Source: Gentiana macrophylla
Taxonomy: Eukaryota; Streptophyta; Magnoliopsida; Gentianales; Gentianaceae
Direction of reading: 5' to 3'
Assembly (NCBI GenBank): GCA_026214975.1
Contig: CM047808.1
Location: 3,152,073-3,216,072 of the forward strand
DNA: 64,000 bases
Positions 48,444 through 59,998 of the stretch are shown here, in pieces. The notes under the pieces are model-generated. The model was given only the letters and a program-made list of their open reading frames with translations. It ran no database searches and was not told the origin of the DNA. Position 1 is the first letter of the stretch; the number at the start of each line of letters is the position of its first letter. Made by a program: the position numbers and the translations under genes.

Positions 48444-48926
48444 CTATATTGTCACTCTGCAGAAAAGGAAACAAACAAACAATTACCAATGTTCAAAACA
48501 CAGACAAATTTTCTGTAAAAATTATAAATATTTATGATAGAAGAATTAATTTTTCAATTTTTTCGATAGATTGAATACTTACTTTGAGCAATCAGTATCG
48601 CGACCGATCTGAAACGGAACAGGTACTTTGCATAAATCTGGAATTTGAGCAGCCCTTTTAAGTTGATCATCAGTGGCCTTAGAAGCAATAGAAACTAGGC
48701 ATTTGCATACTTGTTGGCGATCATCTTTGGTCTTAGCTGAATTTACGATCGTCTTCAGTCCACCACAACAACTTGGCTGCACATCACCGCCGATCAAGAT
48801 GAAGTTGAGGCACGGCAGTAGGTCGGTTCCCACATCGTTACAAGAGATGGCTTCGCCGTGGGGATAATTCACCACCAACCATAGAAACATTAGAGCAACA
48901 AAAGGAGAAAGTTGTAATTTTGCCAT
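48444..48926 (-). CDS. nsLTP-B, type 1-like lipid-transfer protein
   Basis: Two exons on minus, 48583-48926 and 48444-48456, 118 residues. A signal peptide (MAKLQLSPFVALMFLWLVV...EA) is followed by the mature ISCNDVGTDLLPC. The eight cysteines have spacing C-9-C-13-CC-19-C-1-C-22-C-13-C, the LTP1 pattern; the C terminus is DTDCSK plus VTI from the last exon. The intron (48,457-48,582) sits just before the stop, as is standard in the family. An upstream in-frame ATG would add 27 residues, but it precedes the natural signal peptide and lies too near the TATA box, so ATG 48,926 is chosen. Secreted lipid carrier; specific ligand and tissue unknown. Confidence 0.93.
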
Positions 48927-49011
48927 GTTCAAAGATATATGTATAGAAGCTATAGAAAGAGATTTAATTTGTAAGGCTATGTGTGATACCTTTAGTGCTT
49001 CTTGCATTTTG

Positions 49012-49021
49012 TTTATATAGG
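49012..49021 (-). promoter_or_regulatory. TATA box of nsLTP-B
   Basis: Reads cctatataaa on the minus strand, about 90 bp upstream of the start codon. The same 85-95 bp spacing is found for nsLTP-C and nsLTP-D. Confidence 0.65.
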
Positions 49022-49099
49022 GCCAAGCCAGGGGTAAATTTGGGTTATCACTTGACCAACCACACTATCTCATTAGGGTTCTGTACCCACTCAAATAAA

Positions 49100-50789
49100 A
49101 ACAAAACTTTTCTAAAATGAATTATTTGAAAAAAAAATGTCCATTTACAAAATCAATGTATCACTTAATACATTTTTTTTCAAATATACCCCTATCATAG
49201 CATTTTCTTATTGCTGTTAACGGGGTTCGAACACATTAATTATTTTTTAATATGTGTGCACTTTTTATTAAACAGAGGTAGTAGTATTTATTTTTTTATA
49301 CTCTGGTTTAGTAGGACGATCTGTTCAATTTCAGGTACTTTATTGCTAGTCAAAGTCATTAATTTGTAACCGATATCACTACTACTACTATTTAATATTT
49401 ATTGTCTTAATCAAACATTTGTTGTGTGCTTATCTAGATCTTTTTATTTTGTTTTGGACACATTTGAAAGTAAACATTTCTCTCTTTAATTAACATAATT
49501 GTTTGGTCTCTTAGATGCTGGCGTCCATGTGTATTCGGAGTCTCTAAGTGATTTTTTTTGTTCTAGAACTATTAACTGTGAAAAAAACTACAACCCGATG
49601 CCTAATAAAAAGTCATTCATTTTTTTATAATGCACACAGATTAAAGAAACAATTAATGTGTTGTATTTTAAACACTAATGGACATATTTAACCATATTTC
49701 ATAATAAATTTTTGTTTTGGAATATGGAAAGAGTATAAAAACATTGAATGTATGATAGGGTATGTTTTAAAAAAGATCGTTGATTTTCTAAATAGATACT
49801 TTTTATGAGACAATTGTTATTTAAAAATTAACACTTTTATGGGGACATAGATAAGACGTTCTAGTAGTTATGTAAGGATATACATTGTGAAGATACGTAC
49901 TATGTAAGTTGGTAAATTTATGCGAAAAAAATATGTATGATTCACATGTACACTGTGCCTTTTATAGTATATATGAAAAAGTCATAATATCAAAATTGTA
50001 AAGTCAATCATTTTCGGATTTCTTTCTTCTTTGAGGGCTATTCGGATTTCAATTGAGTAATTTTATCGAACAATCTTACTCTTTTCAGCAATCAAATATA
50101 TACTTAACATGCTCAGAATTCGGATCTAAAAAACGACCTCTAAAATATGCATAGTGTTTACCACATGCAAATTACCAATGTACCCTGCATATTCATAAAT
50201 GTGACGGGTTATCGATTGTGTACTCAAACAAGATAAAAAGAATTTGAATCTAACAAACGATTTCTAAAATATGCATAGTGTTTACTCCAAACGACCCATT
50301 GTACTCGAATCATGACACAATCTTCAACACATGGCCACTTGCTTTTCCGACTATGTGTTGAAGTGTATAAAATATCAATTATTCATCTCATGTGGTGAAA
50401 CGATACAATATTAATTATTTACTTCTTCATCAACTTAAATTTTTGAAAGAAAATGGTAATTCAATACTATGCACATGCCTCTCAAAAAAAAAAAAAAAAA
50501 ACTACATATGCACATGGAACATCAAGGAAATCGGTGTCATTACTCTAGAACTGTCGATGGCTAAAGTTAAAAAGCGCCTAAACCAGCGATTAGCCATTTC
50601 ATGGACAATAACTATAACTCATCTAGTCACTAAAAGTTCAGATTGCACTTGCAATACATGATTTGCATATATACATACACATGCACAAAACCGGTGACTA
50701 GCCTTTTTTTATGGCGCAATAAGCCCAACTCACCTAGACGTTCCTAACAGTTTGCACTGCAGTCGCAATACATATGCATACACACAGAA

Positions 50790-50856
<67 letters not shown>

Positions 50857-51430
50857 ATTATAGGATTGTGAGGAACGGATCCAAGTAATTTATTCCAAAT
50901 TGGTAATCATTTGAGCCTAAAACTATATCTTTTATTTAAAAAATTCCATGGGCCATTCTTGGGGCTAAAACATCAATTTTTATCGACCAAACGATACTTT
51001 TTAACAACAAAACTACATAATTTTAATACTAAATTTTTTTAAAAATCCCAGGTGGCCACGCTATCCTCGCAAGACGTGGATTCGCCATATAGATAATGAC
51101 ATCCGTTTGAATTCTCATTGATCAAGTTGTTGGTAGGATAAATTGATTAAGATATATAATTATATAAATTTAAATCTATTTTTACTATCATTAATAACAC
51201 ACTATAATTTGTAACAATATATTGAAGCAAACAACAGTATGAAATATTTTAGGTGAAAAAAAATAAAAACTAGATAATTTAAACAAACAATTATATATAT
51301 AGATCACGCACGGTTACAATTATATTATTATAATTCAATATTTATTTTGGAATTACAATAATATTAATATGCTTAAAAATAGATTGCGGCAGCACACTTC
51401 ATATATATACATAATTCAGCCAAGGAGTGA
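49100..51430. other. Intergenic between nsLTP-B and nsLTP-C
   Basis: No gene is supported. Decayed MITE-like sequence lies at about 49,110-49,280 and 49,600-49,815 (phrases of the 46,047 MITE). A direct repeat 'aaacgayttctaaaatatgcatagtgttta' occurs at about 50,132 and 50,259. A (TA)n microsatellite is at 50,793-50,850. 51,300-51,430 is probably the nsLTP-C 3' UTR. Confidence 0.5.
50793..50850. repeat. (TA)n microsatellite
   Basis: About 29 almost uninterrupted TA units. AT-rich dinucleotide tracts like this are highly variable in length. Confidence 0.95.
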
Positions 51431-52114
51431 TCAAACCAAGGGCACCCTGCAACAAAAAAACAAACAAAAACAAATATATTTTAATGTCTAAAAATTAAAA
51501 TAATTTCACGGTCATACAATTAATCAATATAACTACGGTCTCAAATTTTACAGGCCGATCTGATTCAGTGGTTTTATGGTGGTCGAGGACCACCATGTCA
51601 TCACAATTTAGATCAATCAGAAATTTTAAAAATGATGATTAATATTTAAATATGTGGGACCTCATTAAAATAAATGATTGTCATTTGGTTCAGAATCATT
51701 AAGTTATACTTGGTTAATTTGAATAAAATTTTGTCTGAATAGTAATAGAGGGAATACTTACTCGTTGCAATTAGTATGGCGGCTAATATTAAATGGAACT
51801 CGAACATTGCATATGCCAGGAATCTTGGAAGCCCTTCCAAACTCGTCATCCGATGCGTTAGAAAGAAGATCCAGAAGGCATCTGCAACCTTGAACACGAT
51901 CTGATCGGGTCTTACCCGAATCCACCAAAGTCTGTAATCCATCGCAACAGCTTTTCGGTACTTGACCGCCATCTTTGACGTAACCGAGGCACGGTAACAT
52001 ATCGCCCTCGACCTCGGGGCACGAGATAGTACCCTCAACGACGCAGTGATGATGATTCATCACCATACTAAGGAACACCAGGGCAAGAAGCTGAGAAAAT
52101 AATTGTTTTGTCAT
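51431..52114 (-). CDS. nsLTP-C, type 1-like lipid-transfer protein
   Basis: Two exons on minus, 51762-52114 and 51431-51446, 122 residues. The signal peptide MTKQLFSQLLALVFLSMVMN... leads to a mature start near TISCPEVEGDMLPC. All eight cysteines are present, spacing C-9-C-13-CC-19-C-1-C-22-C-13-C; the exon junction completes NCNE-VPLV. The standard late intron is 51,447-51,761. Closest in the window to nsLTP-D (shared DGLQ/NGLQ, LVDSGKT, DRVxGCxCL) and sharing its upstream promoter block. Likely a secreted lipid binder. Confidence 0.93.
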
Positions 52115-52340
52115 TTTCTTAATAAATAAATAGAAAAATACTTAATTGCTAGAAGCTGGGAAGGAATAAATTTCAGGATGAGAAATGCATGCATGTTGCA
52201 TGGGGATTTATACAGAGGCTAGGCTAGGGGTATAAATGGTAATCCACTTGTGACGTGAATGTCACGTAATTAACCACCTAGCTAGGGCATGCAAGTGTTG
52301 AAAGTGTTTTCATGTTGCTTGTTGGTAACTCAACAGTGTG
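52115..52340 (-). promoter_or_regulatory. nsLTP-C promoter block shared with nsLTP-D
   Basis: It holds a TATA box (tataaat on minus, 52,206-52,212), an RY-like catgcatgc element (52,187-52,196), and a near-palindromic ACGT pair tgacgtgaatgtcacgta (52,251-52,268). Further up, gttgcttgttggtaactcaa (52,313-52,332) recurs in nsLTP-D. ACGT-core pairs are typical of bZIP binding; that use is inferred. Confidence 0.65.
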
Positions 52341-53243
52341 ACAAGTATGAATATAAAATTGTGGAATTTTGTCTGTTAATATTAATAAATAAGTTTTTTT
52401 CTTTTTTCTCTTTCAGACTTGACCAACTATTGAGCCTATATAGCTCTCGTTCGAAGACTTCGGCAAGGGCTTCACCGCCATCATTCAGATCATACCCATA
52501 ACTCAAGTCGACAGTTTAGTTTAGACTCAGAGAGTACTACCTTAGCTCGCGCGGCACAGGCTGCCCACGGTTCTAGATATCCATCATGACACGGGGTGCA
52601 TGTCTACGGTCCTACATTACCGACTTTCAAACATGAACTGCGTTAATCGGCATAATCCCACAATCATTTGGTACGTAGGAGCACAGTCACAATCGACACA
52701 AGAACAAATCATAACAAACGCCATCAATTTTATAGTTAAAATATTCCCTGAAAATCTAAGTACATGCTATTTCAGCCGGACAATATCCGAACATCGTCAA
52801 ATATTAATACTTTTGTTCACAAGTGGATGTTGATGGTTTGAAGCATAAGCCCAAGGCTAAAAAGTTCAAACAAATCCAAAAAGATGGTGTTTCAATTATA
52901 CCTTGACTAGTTGACTTCATGTGTACTTTTATCCACCTTTGAGGCATTTTCTTAGATGGTCATATTCATGAGAGATGTAAATAGTTGAATGTGATCGTTT
53001 TCTAGCATATGCAACTTGAATTACTCAAATCGGAGTTTACACGTAAAGACAATCCTGAATATTGTCAAAGCGGTTTTCTAAGGAGCGCGACTGCATTTTG
53101 TTTGCCAGAGAAATTTACTTCGCCTGCTAAGACACGCGTTTCAGCACGCGAATTGCGCACTTTAGGCCTTAAATTAAGTGGTGAAACTCTTTTTACCTCA
53201 TTTTACAGGTTGGTTTTGTTACGATTATATGATTAATTTATTA
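52341..53243. other. Intergenic, no gene seen
   Basis: Distal upstream side of nsLTP-C. Short open frames without family features. No repeat structure was identified. Confidence 0.4.
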
Positions 53244-53523
53244 CTCCTTCTGTTCCAATATAATTGATGCAGTTGTCGAAACATGTAGATTACTGATGTA
53301 ATTAATTGTTTTGATTTTAATTTGATAAATACTACAATACCCTTATATATGGCCGGAAAATGGAATAAATAATGTTGATGTATTTAAGACACTGTATGAA
53401 AAAAATAAAAAGATGTGTAAAAAGGGAAAATTGATGTAAAATTTGCATTGAAAGATGTTCTGCATGAGTTATTTTAGAACAAATCTTTTTTTAGACTTGA
53501 CAGTTATTTTGGAATAGAGAGAG
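53244..53523. mobile_element. TA-flanked MITE (copy 4)
   Basis: Ends CTCCTTCTGTTCCAATATAA and TTATTTTGGAATAGAGAGAG, with TA on each side, 280 bp. Stowaway-like by end sequence and flanks. Confidence 0.75.
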
Positions 53524-53632
53524 TATTATCATCACTTTTACATTCCAGAACAATTTTTTAATTTTTTTACATTTTCAAAGTTTTTCAGCTGAAGATTTTT
53601 TCCTTTGAACAGCAAAAAAAAAAAAAAAAAAA

Positions 53633-55120
53633 ACAATATATATATATATAAGTCACTCTAGCAAGATACTAGAGAGCCAAAAAAAGATTACAAAGTGTTC
53701 AAGAAATCAAATACAGAACAACCACAAATAAAATAACAGAGCCAAAAACACCAAAAGACCAAAAAATGCCTAAATTTTTTGAAATAATATACTAAGAGAC
53801 CAAAAACCAAAAAGAGGAGATCATCTTTTATCCGATTTTCATCCAGCAGAGGATTCGATAACCAATTGTACCAATCACAGATTGAACCTGACATTTTTCT
53901 GGAGAACCACATATAAGAAGTTTGTTGAATAGAAGAGAAAATGAGTTGAATATCAAAATTCCCTGATTCAAATAAAATCTTGTTTCTTGTCTTCCAAATC
54001 CACCAAAAAGCCATACATTTAATGCTCTACCGAACTCGATTTTGATGGGGCGTAGCCTTAAAAATATGAATGAGATTGATCGGCTCATAAGCAAATCCAG
54101 CGAAGTATTAGCAGAAGGATTTCCAATTCCACTCCAAGCATAGATTAGAGACCAAAGCCTAAGAGTGAATACACTGAATCAAAATATGATCCAACGATTC
54201 ATCAAAGAGATGTCAGAAAGCACAAGTAGTGTCAGAAATTGTAACATCTCTCTTGAGTAAATAGTCCACAGAAGGAAGTCTATGTAGCTTCACAAGCCAT
54301 TTAAAAAAATCGACTTTCTAAGGGAGAAGTCGATTTCTAGAATACATAGCATCCGTCACACTTGAAGAAAGATGGAAGGATCTTGTAGCATCAACGATTT
54401 TTTCTCAAAGCACGGACAGTAAAAACACCATCACTTGCAAGTTTTCATGAAGTTTTGTCGACAGTACCTGTAACAGGAGAAACATTGCGTATAAGCACCA
54501 GTAAATTAGAAAACTCCCCACATTCCCTCCTTATCAGAATTCTCCTCCACTCCCAACACCACCTACAAAGACCCTCATCCCACATCCCTCTCTCACAAAC
54601 CCGAACCTCCTTCACCCTCTCAAGTGCAAACAACCTAGGAAAACGATCTTTAAGATAAGAGTTAACAATCCACGGATCATACCAAAAACGAATCAACCCC
54701 CCATCCCCAAGAGACCACGCGGCTGAAGAAGAAAGATTGACCCCCCAATTGTTCACCTTTTTACAAGCATTAAAAATTCCCCTCCAAACTTTACCACAAG
54801 AATTACTCGAAATGTCCCCCGAGAAACCACCATCATCACCGCAAAGAGACTTAATGACCCTCACCCACAACGCATTATGTTCAGAAAAAATCTCTTATAC
54901 CATTTACCCATAAGAGCTAAGTTTTGGACATGTAAATTCCCAAACCCAACCCCCCAACTCTTTATCTTTAGTTAAGGTATTCCACACAATCCAAGCAATT
55001 TTATTAGAGGACCCATTACCCTCACCCCAAAAGAAATTACGATGAAAACTCTCAATCTTACTAATAACATTCACAGGAGCCTGAAAGAGCGAGAGATAGA
55101 ACAGAGGTATGCTACCAAGG
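53633..55120 (-). mobile_element. LINE fragment 2 (zinc-RT domain to 3' end)
   Basis: On minus, parts of the C-terminal half of a plant LINE: SIPLFYLSLFQAPVNVISKI and NFFWGEG near 55,110-55,000, SLGDGGLIRFWYDPWI with RFPRLFALE at 54,730-54,620, and FWWIWKTRNKILFE with WYNWLSNPLL at 54,010-53,840. Frame shifts separate them. A (TA)n/T-rich 3' end is at 53,605-53,650. No RT catalytic part remains; upstream of 55,120 the match ends abruptly. Confidence 0.82.
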
Positions 55121-55912
55121 GCTGATCGCCACCGATGATTAGCATAGATACAATCTTCCTCTAGTTTTACATAGATTTTAATTATCATATGATCGCCTGA
55201 TGATTTATTTGTTCAAGATTTCAAAGATGAACGACTAAATTAAGGATTGGAATTGTTTGCAATTTTCAATAAGATTGGTACTTTTACTTTTCGAAGGAAT
55301 TCGAATAATCTGTAGCTTGTGTTTCTGACAAAATCATGAATAGTTGATTTTCTTATAGCCGAGATGATGTGAACGTTAAATAATTTAATTAACCTCGTGT
55401 TTTCAATTGGGGAGGTAGTTTAAAAGGACATAAAAGAGGGAAAAAAAATAAACCGTAATAAATGAAAATATAAATTAGGTGATGAGGACAAATCAATTGT
55501 TCATAATCCAAATCTGCGGTGAAACTGACATCAAATCCAATGTTTCACTATCCACTATTTATGTGTTTTTTACAAAAATGACATCGAAAATAACGTTGAA
55601 AAAATATAAAATGAGATGTCTAATAAAGATGACGTAAAAAGGAAAATATGATGAAAGAATTATCAATTTTGCACAATCGATCAAAAGATATATTCGTTTT
55701 GATAGTTGAATACTAGTAAATTTTAAATCACAGTGGAATAATGACATATCATTTTTACCCGAAAAAAAATTCCACTGTCCTCTTTACATATTTCTATATT
55801 TAAATTGTTTTTTTTTTAAAATAAACCCTTTTCAATTTAGGTTGAGCGTTACATCGATATCGAATGCAAGTTTGGTCAAGTAGTTATAAGGAGCGCCTAA
55901 TTCAGATAATGA
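55121..55912. other. Intergenic, no gene seen
   Basis: AT-rich sequence between two LINE fragments, without supported coding frames or hairpins. Confidence 0.4.
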
Positions 55913-58900
55913 TTTTTTTTTTTTGAGAACTAAATAGAATTTTTATTAATCAATTCATGATACAAGATTTAATAACGTGAGAAGGTGAGGATGAGCCCCA
56001 TTCCACACATCTAACAAGATGAAGACCTTCTCTAGCTAGAAGATGAGCAGCTACATTTCCTTGCCTTTTTACAAAAGAAAAGGAAGAAGAAACAAAAGCT
56101 GGCAGCAACATACGACAATCCTCGATAATACCGCCAACCGGAGATAGGTCTTCAGAGGGATTATTCAGACGATAGTGGATCAATTGTGAGTCTCCCTCGA
56201 AGATGACTTTAAAAAACCCCCAAGTGAGTGCAAACACCATGGCATGATACATAGCAAGGGCCTCGCCAATTAGCACTTCGAAGCTCCCTTCCAGCTTTCT
56301 TGAAAAGCTACGTATGATCATGCCATCTGCATTGCGGAGAATCCCTCCTACTGCAGCTTATCTTATCACCGAAAAGCAAAGATCTATGTTAAATTTCAAA
56401 GATACCATGATTTTGTTAGTAATACCATTCGCAATGAAACGATTTATGGATCAGATCTATAAACTACACGTAATAAAATAACTAGATCTATATCTACAAG
56501 GGTTGTAGAACATACCTCTTGGATCTCAAAATTCAAGTTGAAGAACCGCAATAGGATGAACGAAGGAAAGCGTGAAGAGCACCACGATCTTCCGTACGTG
56601 TGATCCAAGCAACTCCCGGTGGAAGGAAATTCTCGACTCGAACCCTTCCGATATGCTACCCGGAAAAATCTCCAAGATTTTCCCTTATACCCTTGGTCGA
56701 AATTTTCCTTCACCTCTCAAGAGGTAGAAGTCTAAAATTGTAGTGTGTTATTTTGGCAGGAGAACTCTCTTTATATAGGAGAAGAAAACTTAAGCCCAAG
56801 GATTTTATAATTAATACAAAATCAATCATGATAATCCTATTAGATAAAAGATAATCCCAAAATATTCTAGAACAAATCTAGAATAATCTTTATCTTTATT
56901 TCTTTCCATAAATATTTATCCAATAAATATTTTATACACATGTCTTATTAATCACAAGAAAACTAATTTCTTGTTCATTAAACATGCTTGGGGTCGAAAA
57001 TCATCATCATTGACCTAGTCAATATGATTTATTTCCACACACACAATAATTGGGCCAAGATTATGGAAAATGTCTTTTCCACATATTTAATTATTTATTT
57101 AACTAATTTAATAATCCACTAAACAATTAATTCACATATCGTTTTAATAAAGTCCAATAAGAACTAAATTAATATTATTAGGATTCGACGTCCGAGAATC
57201 AATTTATGCTTATATTAGTGAAGCACGTCGGGGACCATGGACTAATAATCGCTCCGATAAATCAAATAAATAATTATAGAATAATTATATTCGATAAATC
57301 AATCACAGAATATGCCACCATAATCCCGTGGATCGCACTCCTCCGATTATGAGATTATATTTATCTCCTCACGAGAATAATAATAAGCGTCCATTGATAT
57401 AATCATTACATATGGATTAATCCTCCATAGATCGCTCATTCTAAATCGGGAAGTTACCGTTAACCCTTTTTAGAACCTCTTATCCTTATTTACCATTAAC
57501 CCCTAGTGATCAATTAATTCATACAACTCACCTGGTGATCAATCAATGTGATATGAACTCGCGCGATCGATCGCTTTCTAGGATTAACAAATAAGTGGAA
57601 TCGTTTCATCTACTTCCATAAATGGAAGGAATGGATTCGTGATCTCGTGATAACACGTACTACTCACTCAATCCAAAGACAATGCCAAGATGGGGTAATT
57701 CGCACCACGACTCGGTGTAATCCTTAACCGTCAAGTCAAACCTCATACCGATTCAAGCAGTTGGATCGTGATCACCTCGGGATTAAGATATATCCATAAA
57801 TATGATCATCCATTGATTCGATAAGACTTCGATTACGGAATTATATCGTGAACTCTAATCAAATCGGTCCAAATTTCTATATGATATATCTATCATATAT
57901 AAATGCCCCATTAGGTTCTCTTAACCGAAAGTCCGGATAAGACAATCACACCAATCGTATTCGGGCGCATTAATAGCACGTTAAAGGAGAGACCCGATAC
58001 TCTCGATTAACTTCACTACGGGCTAATTGTATTTTAAGTACATCTTCACTAACTCAATCCTCCCGTGTATATACCATACAATCGAAAGTTAAGTGATTAA
58101 ATAAACGATATACTTAGGGTTTTCTCAGAAGTGTAAATACTATTGTCACATCGGTGACTATGAGAATAATAAATATGAGTAATAATGTCAATTCATTTAT
58201 TAAATAAAACAATTACAAAATTGTCTTTCGGGCATCACACCTAACAGATTTGGGGGGGTCCATTTGACCTCCATTGGGGCTCGGGAATGTTGATCACCTT
58301 ACTTAGCATGCACGAAAGAAACTCGCCTCGCTCAAACCTTTATGGATGCCAAGATTGAATTTGTGCGCTACTGGTCGCCCTTCAAAGAGAAATTCATTGC
58401 GTGCCTTCCATATATGCCACATAATATGTATAATTTGCACAAGCTCCTCTTCGCTTAGCCGAAAATGGCATTGAAGAATTTCGAAAAGGAGTGTAGTTGT
58501 AGCTTTTGCAGAATCCTCCCAAATGGTAGTTTTTCCAAACAAATTTTCGGTATATCACATTCAAAGATGCGAAGACGTGCCACGTTGTCTCTTTATGAAG
58601 TCGACAAATATGGGCGTAAAACCGTCACCAATTCCCCTAGTCTCGCAGAGCGAGCCTCGTAGGTAGGGCATTGTGGATTATTTTCCAAAGGAAGTGACTT
58701 ATCCTTGGCTTAATTTTGAGCTTCCATAAAGTGCGCCATATGTTGCTTCCGTCGATTTACGAGGAAGAAGCCATATTGGTGGTTAAATTATATTTCGCTC
58801 GTAAGCCAAATGATACCCGATTTCTTGAGTAAATCCCATTTGTTGTATAGTGCCATATTAATTTGTCTTCTCTTGGACCCGGAAATAAAGGTATCGATAA

Positions 58901-59083
58901 AATTTTTCTCTGCTTCATATGGATTGAAAATATCACAAATAATATCCTTTCTCCATAGTCGAGTGATAGGATTAATGAAATAACTTACCTTTCGGTCTGG
59001 GAGAGTGTCCATGCGGGGGTGAGTGCGAAAATCTGTGAGAGCACTCGCAAATAATATATTTGGAGCATAATACTCCAATTGCA
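55913..59083 (-). mobile_element. LINE fragment 3, interrupted by a solo LTR
   Basis: On minus. The 3' end is marked by a T-run at 55,913-55,924. RNase H lies at 55,950-56,360 (AVGGILRNADG, FEGDSQLIHYRL, KRQGNVAAHLLAREG) and the zinc-RT domain at 58,303-59,078 (WHIWKARNEFLFEG, RKVSYFINPITRLW, ALYNKWDLLKKSG). A 1.83-kb solo LTR (56,414-58,246) separates them; removing it restores the order. The element continues at most to 59,083, where a MITE is inserted. It has several stops and is dead. Confidence 0.82.
56414..58246 (-). mobile_element. Solo LTR, 1,833 bp, nested in LINE fragment 3
   Basis: Perfect TSDs GATTT (56,409-56,413; 58,247-58,251) flank a segment with ends TGTTAGTAATACC and CACACCTAACA, a TGTTAG/CTAACA inverted terminus as in LTRs. 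Read on minus it begins TGTTAGGTGTGATGCCC, and has a TATA box cctatataaagag at 56,766-56,778 about 350 bp from the far end. No internal coding region, primer-binding site or polypurine tract remains, so recombination between two LTRs is the likely origin. Gypsy or Copia not decided. Confidence 0.9.
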
Positions 59084-59627
59084 GAGAAAATATTAAATCA
59101 GGTCACTGTAGCACCCCATATTTCATTTTAAGTCAAGTCAGATCTGATATTTTTTTTGAGTCCACGTCAAAATTTGGACGGCTTCGTCAAACTGTATACT
59201 ATCTTGTCCAAATGTGATATAATCCCGTCAAAAAAGAAATGCAGGACAAAAAGGAAGGACCCGTCTAAATTAGGACGGATTCCGTCCAAATTGAGACAAA
59301 ACCGTCCAAATTGTATGTTTCCGTCAGATTTGAACAAAGTCTGCAAAGTCCACTTGTATTTTACTTGTATGTAAATGTCCACTTGTATGTTCCCCGTTGA
59401 ATTTGGACGGATTCATCTAAATTTGGATTTAATCCGCCCTAATTTAGACGCCGTCCGTCCTTTTGGCCTGCAGATTTTTGACGGGATTATATCATATTTG
59501 GACGAGATAATATACATTTTGACGAAACCGTCCAAATTTTGACGTGGGACTCAAAAAAAAATGTCAGATCTGACATGACCTAAAATGAAATATCTAATGC
59601 TACAGTGACCTGATCTTATATTTTCTC
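59084..59627. mobile_element. Mutator-like foldback MITE
   Basis: Perfect 9-bp TSDs CCAATTGCA (59,075-59,083; 59,628-59,636) flank 544 bp with inverted arms of about 150-160 bp: gagaaaatattaaatcaggt against acctgatcttatattttctc at the ends, then caggtcactgtagca, gtcagatctga, gacgtcaaaatttggacgg-type and tgatataatcccgtcaaaa in mirrored order. The middle is made of repeated gtccaaatt phrases. 9-bp TSDs and long terminal inverted repeats are the Mutator hallmark. No transposase. Confidence 0.92.
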
Positions 59628-59636
59628 CCAATTGCA

Positions 59637-59998
59637 GGTGTAGAATGTAATCTTTCATGCAAAGCTAATAATTTTTTTTAAACAACGATAATAATTTTTA
59701 TTGAAAGTAGCAAAGCTAATAATTAAACCAACAATGATTTATATAGTTCTTGCAGGATTACAATTATATTACAAATCCTTAATAAAAAAATTAATAATAT
59801 GCTAAAAATAGATAAAACATAGTTCCCTGGACCTTGATCCCATCCAATATACTTGCGGTCAAGTGTAAAAAAAAAAAACACATGAAACGACGTTATTTTG
59901 TTTATAGTTTACACATAAACCACATTGTTTTGTAGATTTTTCAGACTTAACCGCTGTCAGACAAGAGATGATCTTCTTCCATAGTTCCTCAAGAGTGG
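59637..59998. other. 3' flank of nsLTP-D
   Basis: AT-rich sequence resembling the 3' flanks of nsLTP-B and nsLTP-C (aggattacaattatattac, taataatatgctaaaaatag), so probably an LTP 3' UTR and downstream DNA. No other gene. Confidence 0.5.

Noticed and set aside
54455..54658. Plus-strand serine/histidine-rich open frame
   Set aside because: Antisense of LINE fragment 2, where the minus strand carries the recognisable RFWYDPWI motif.
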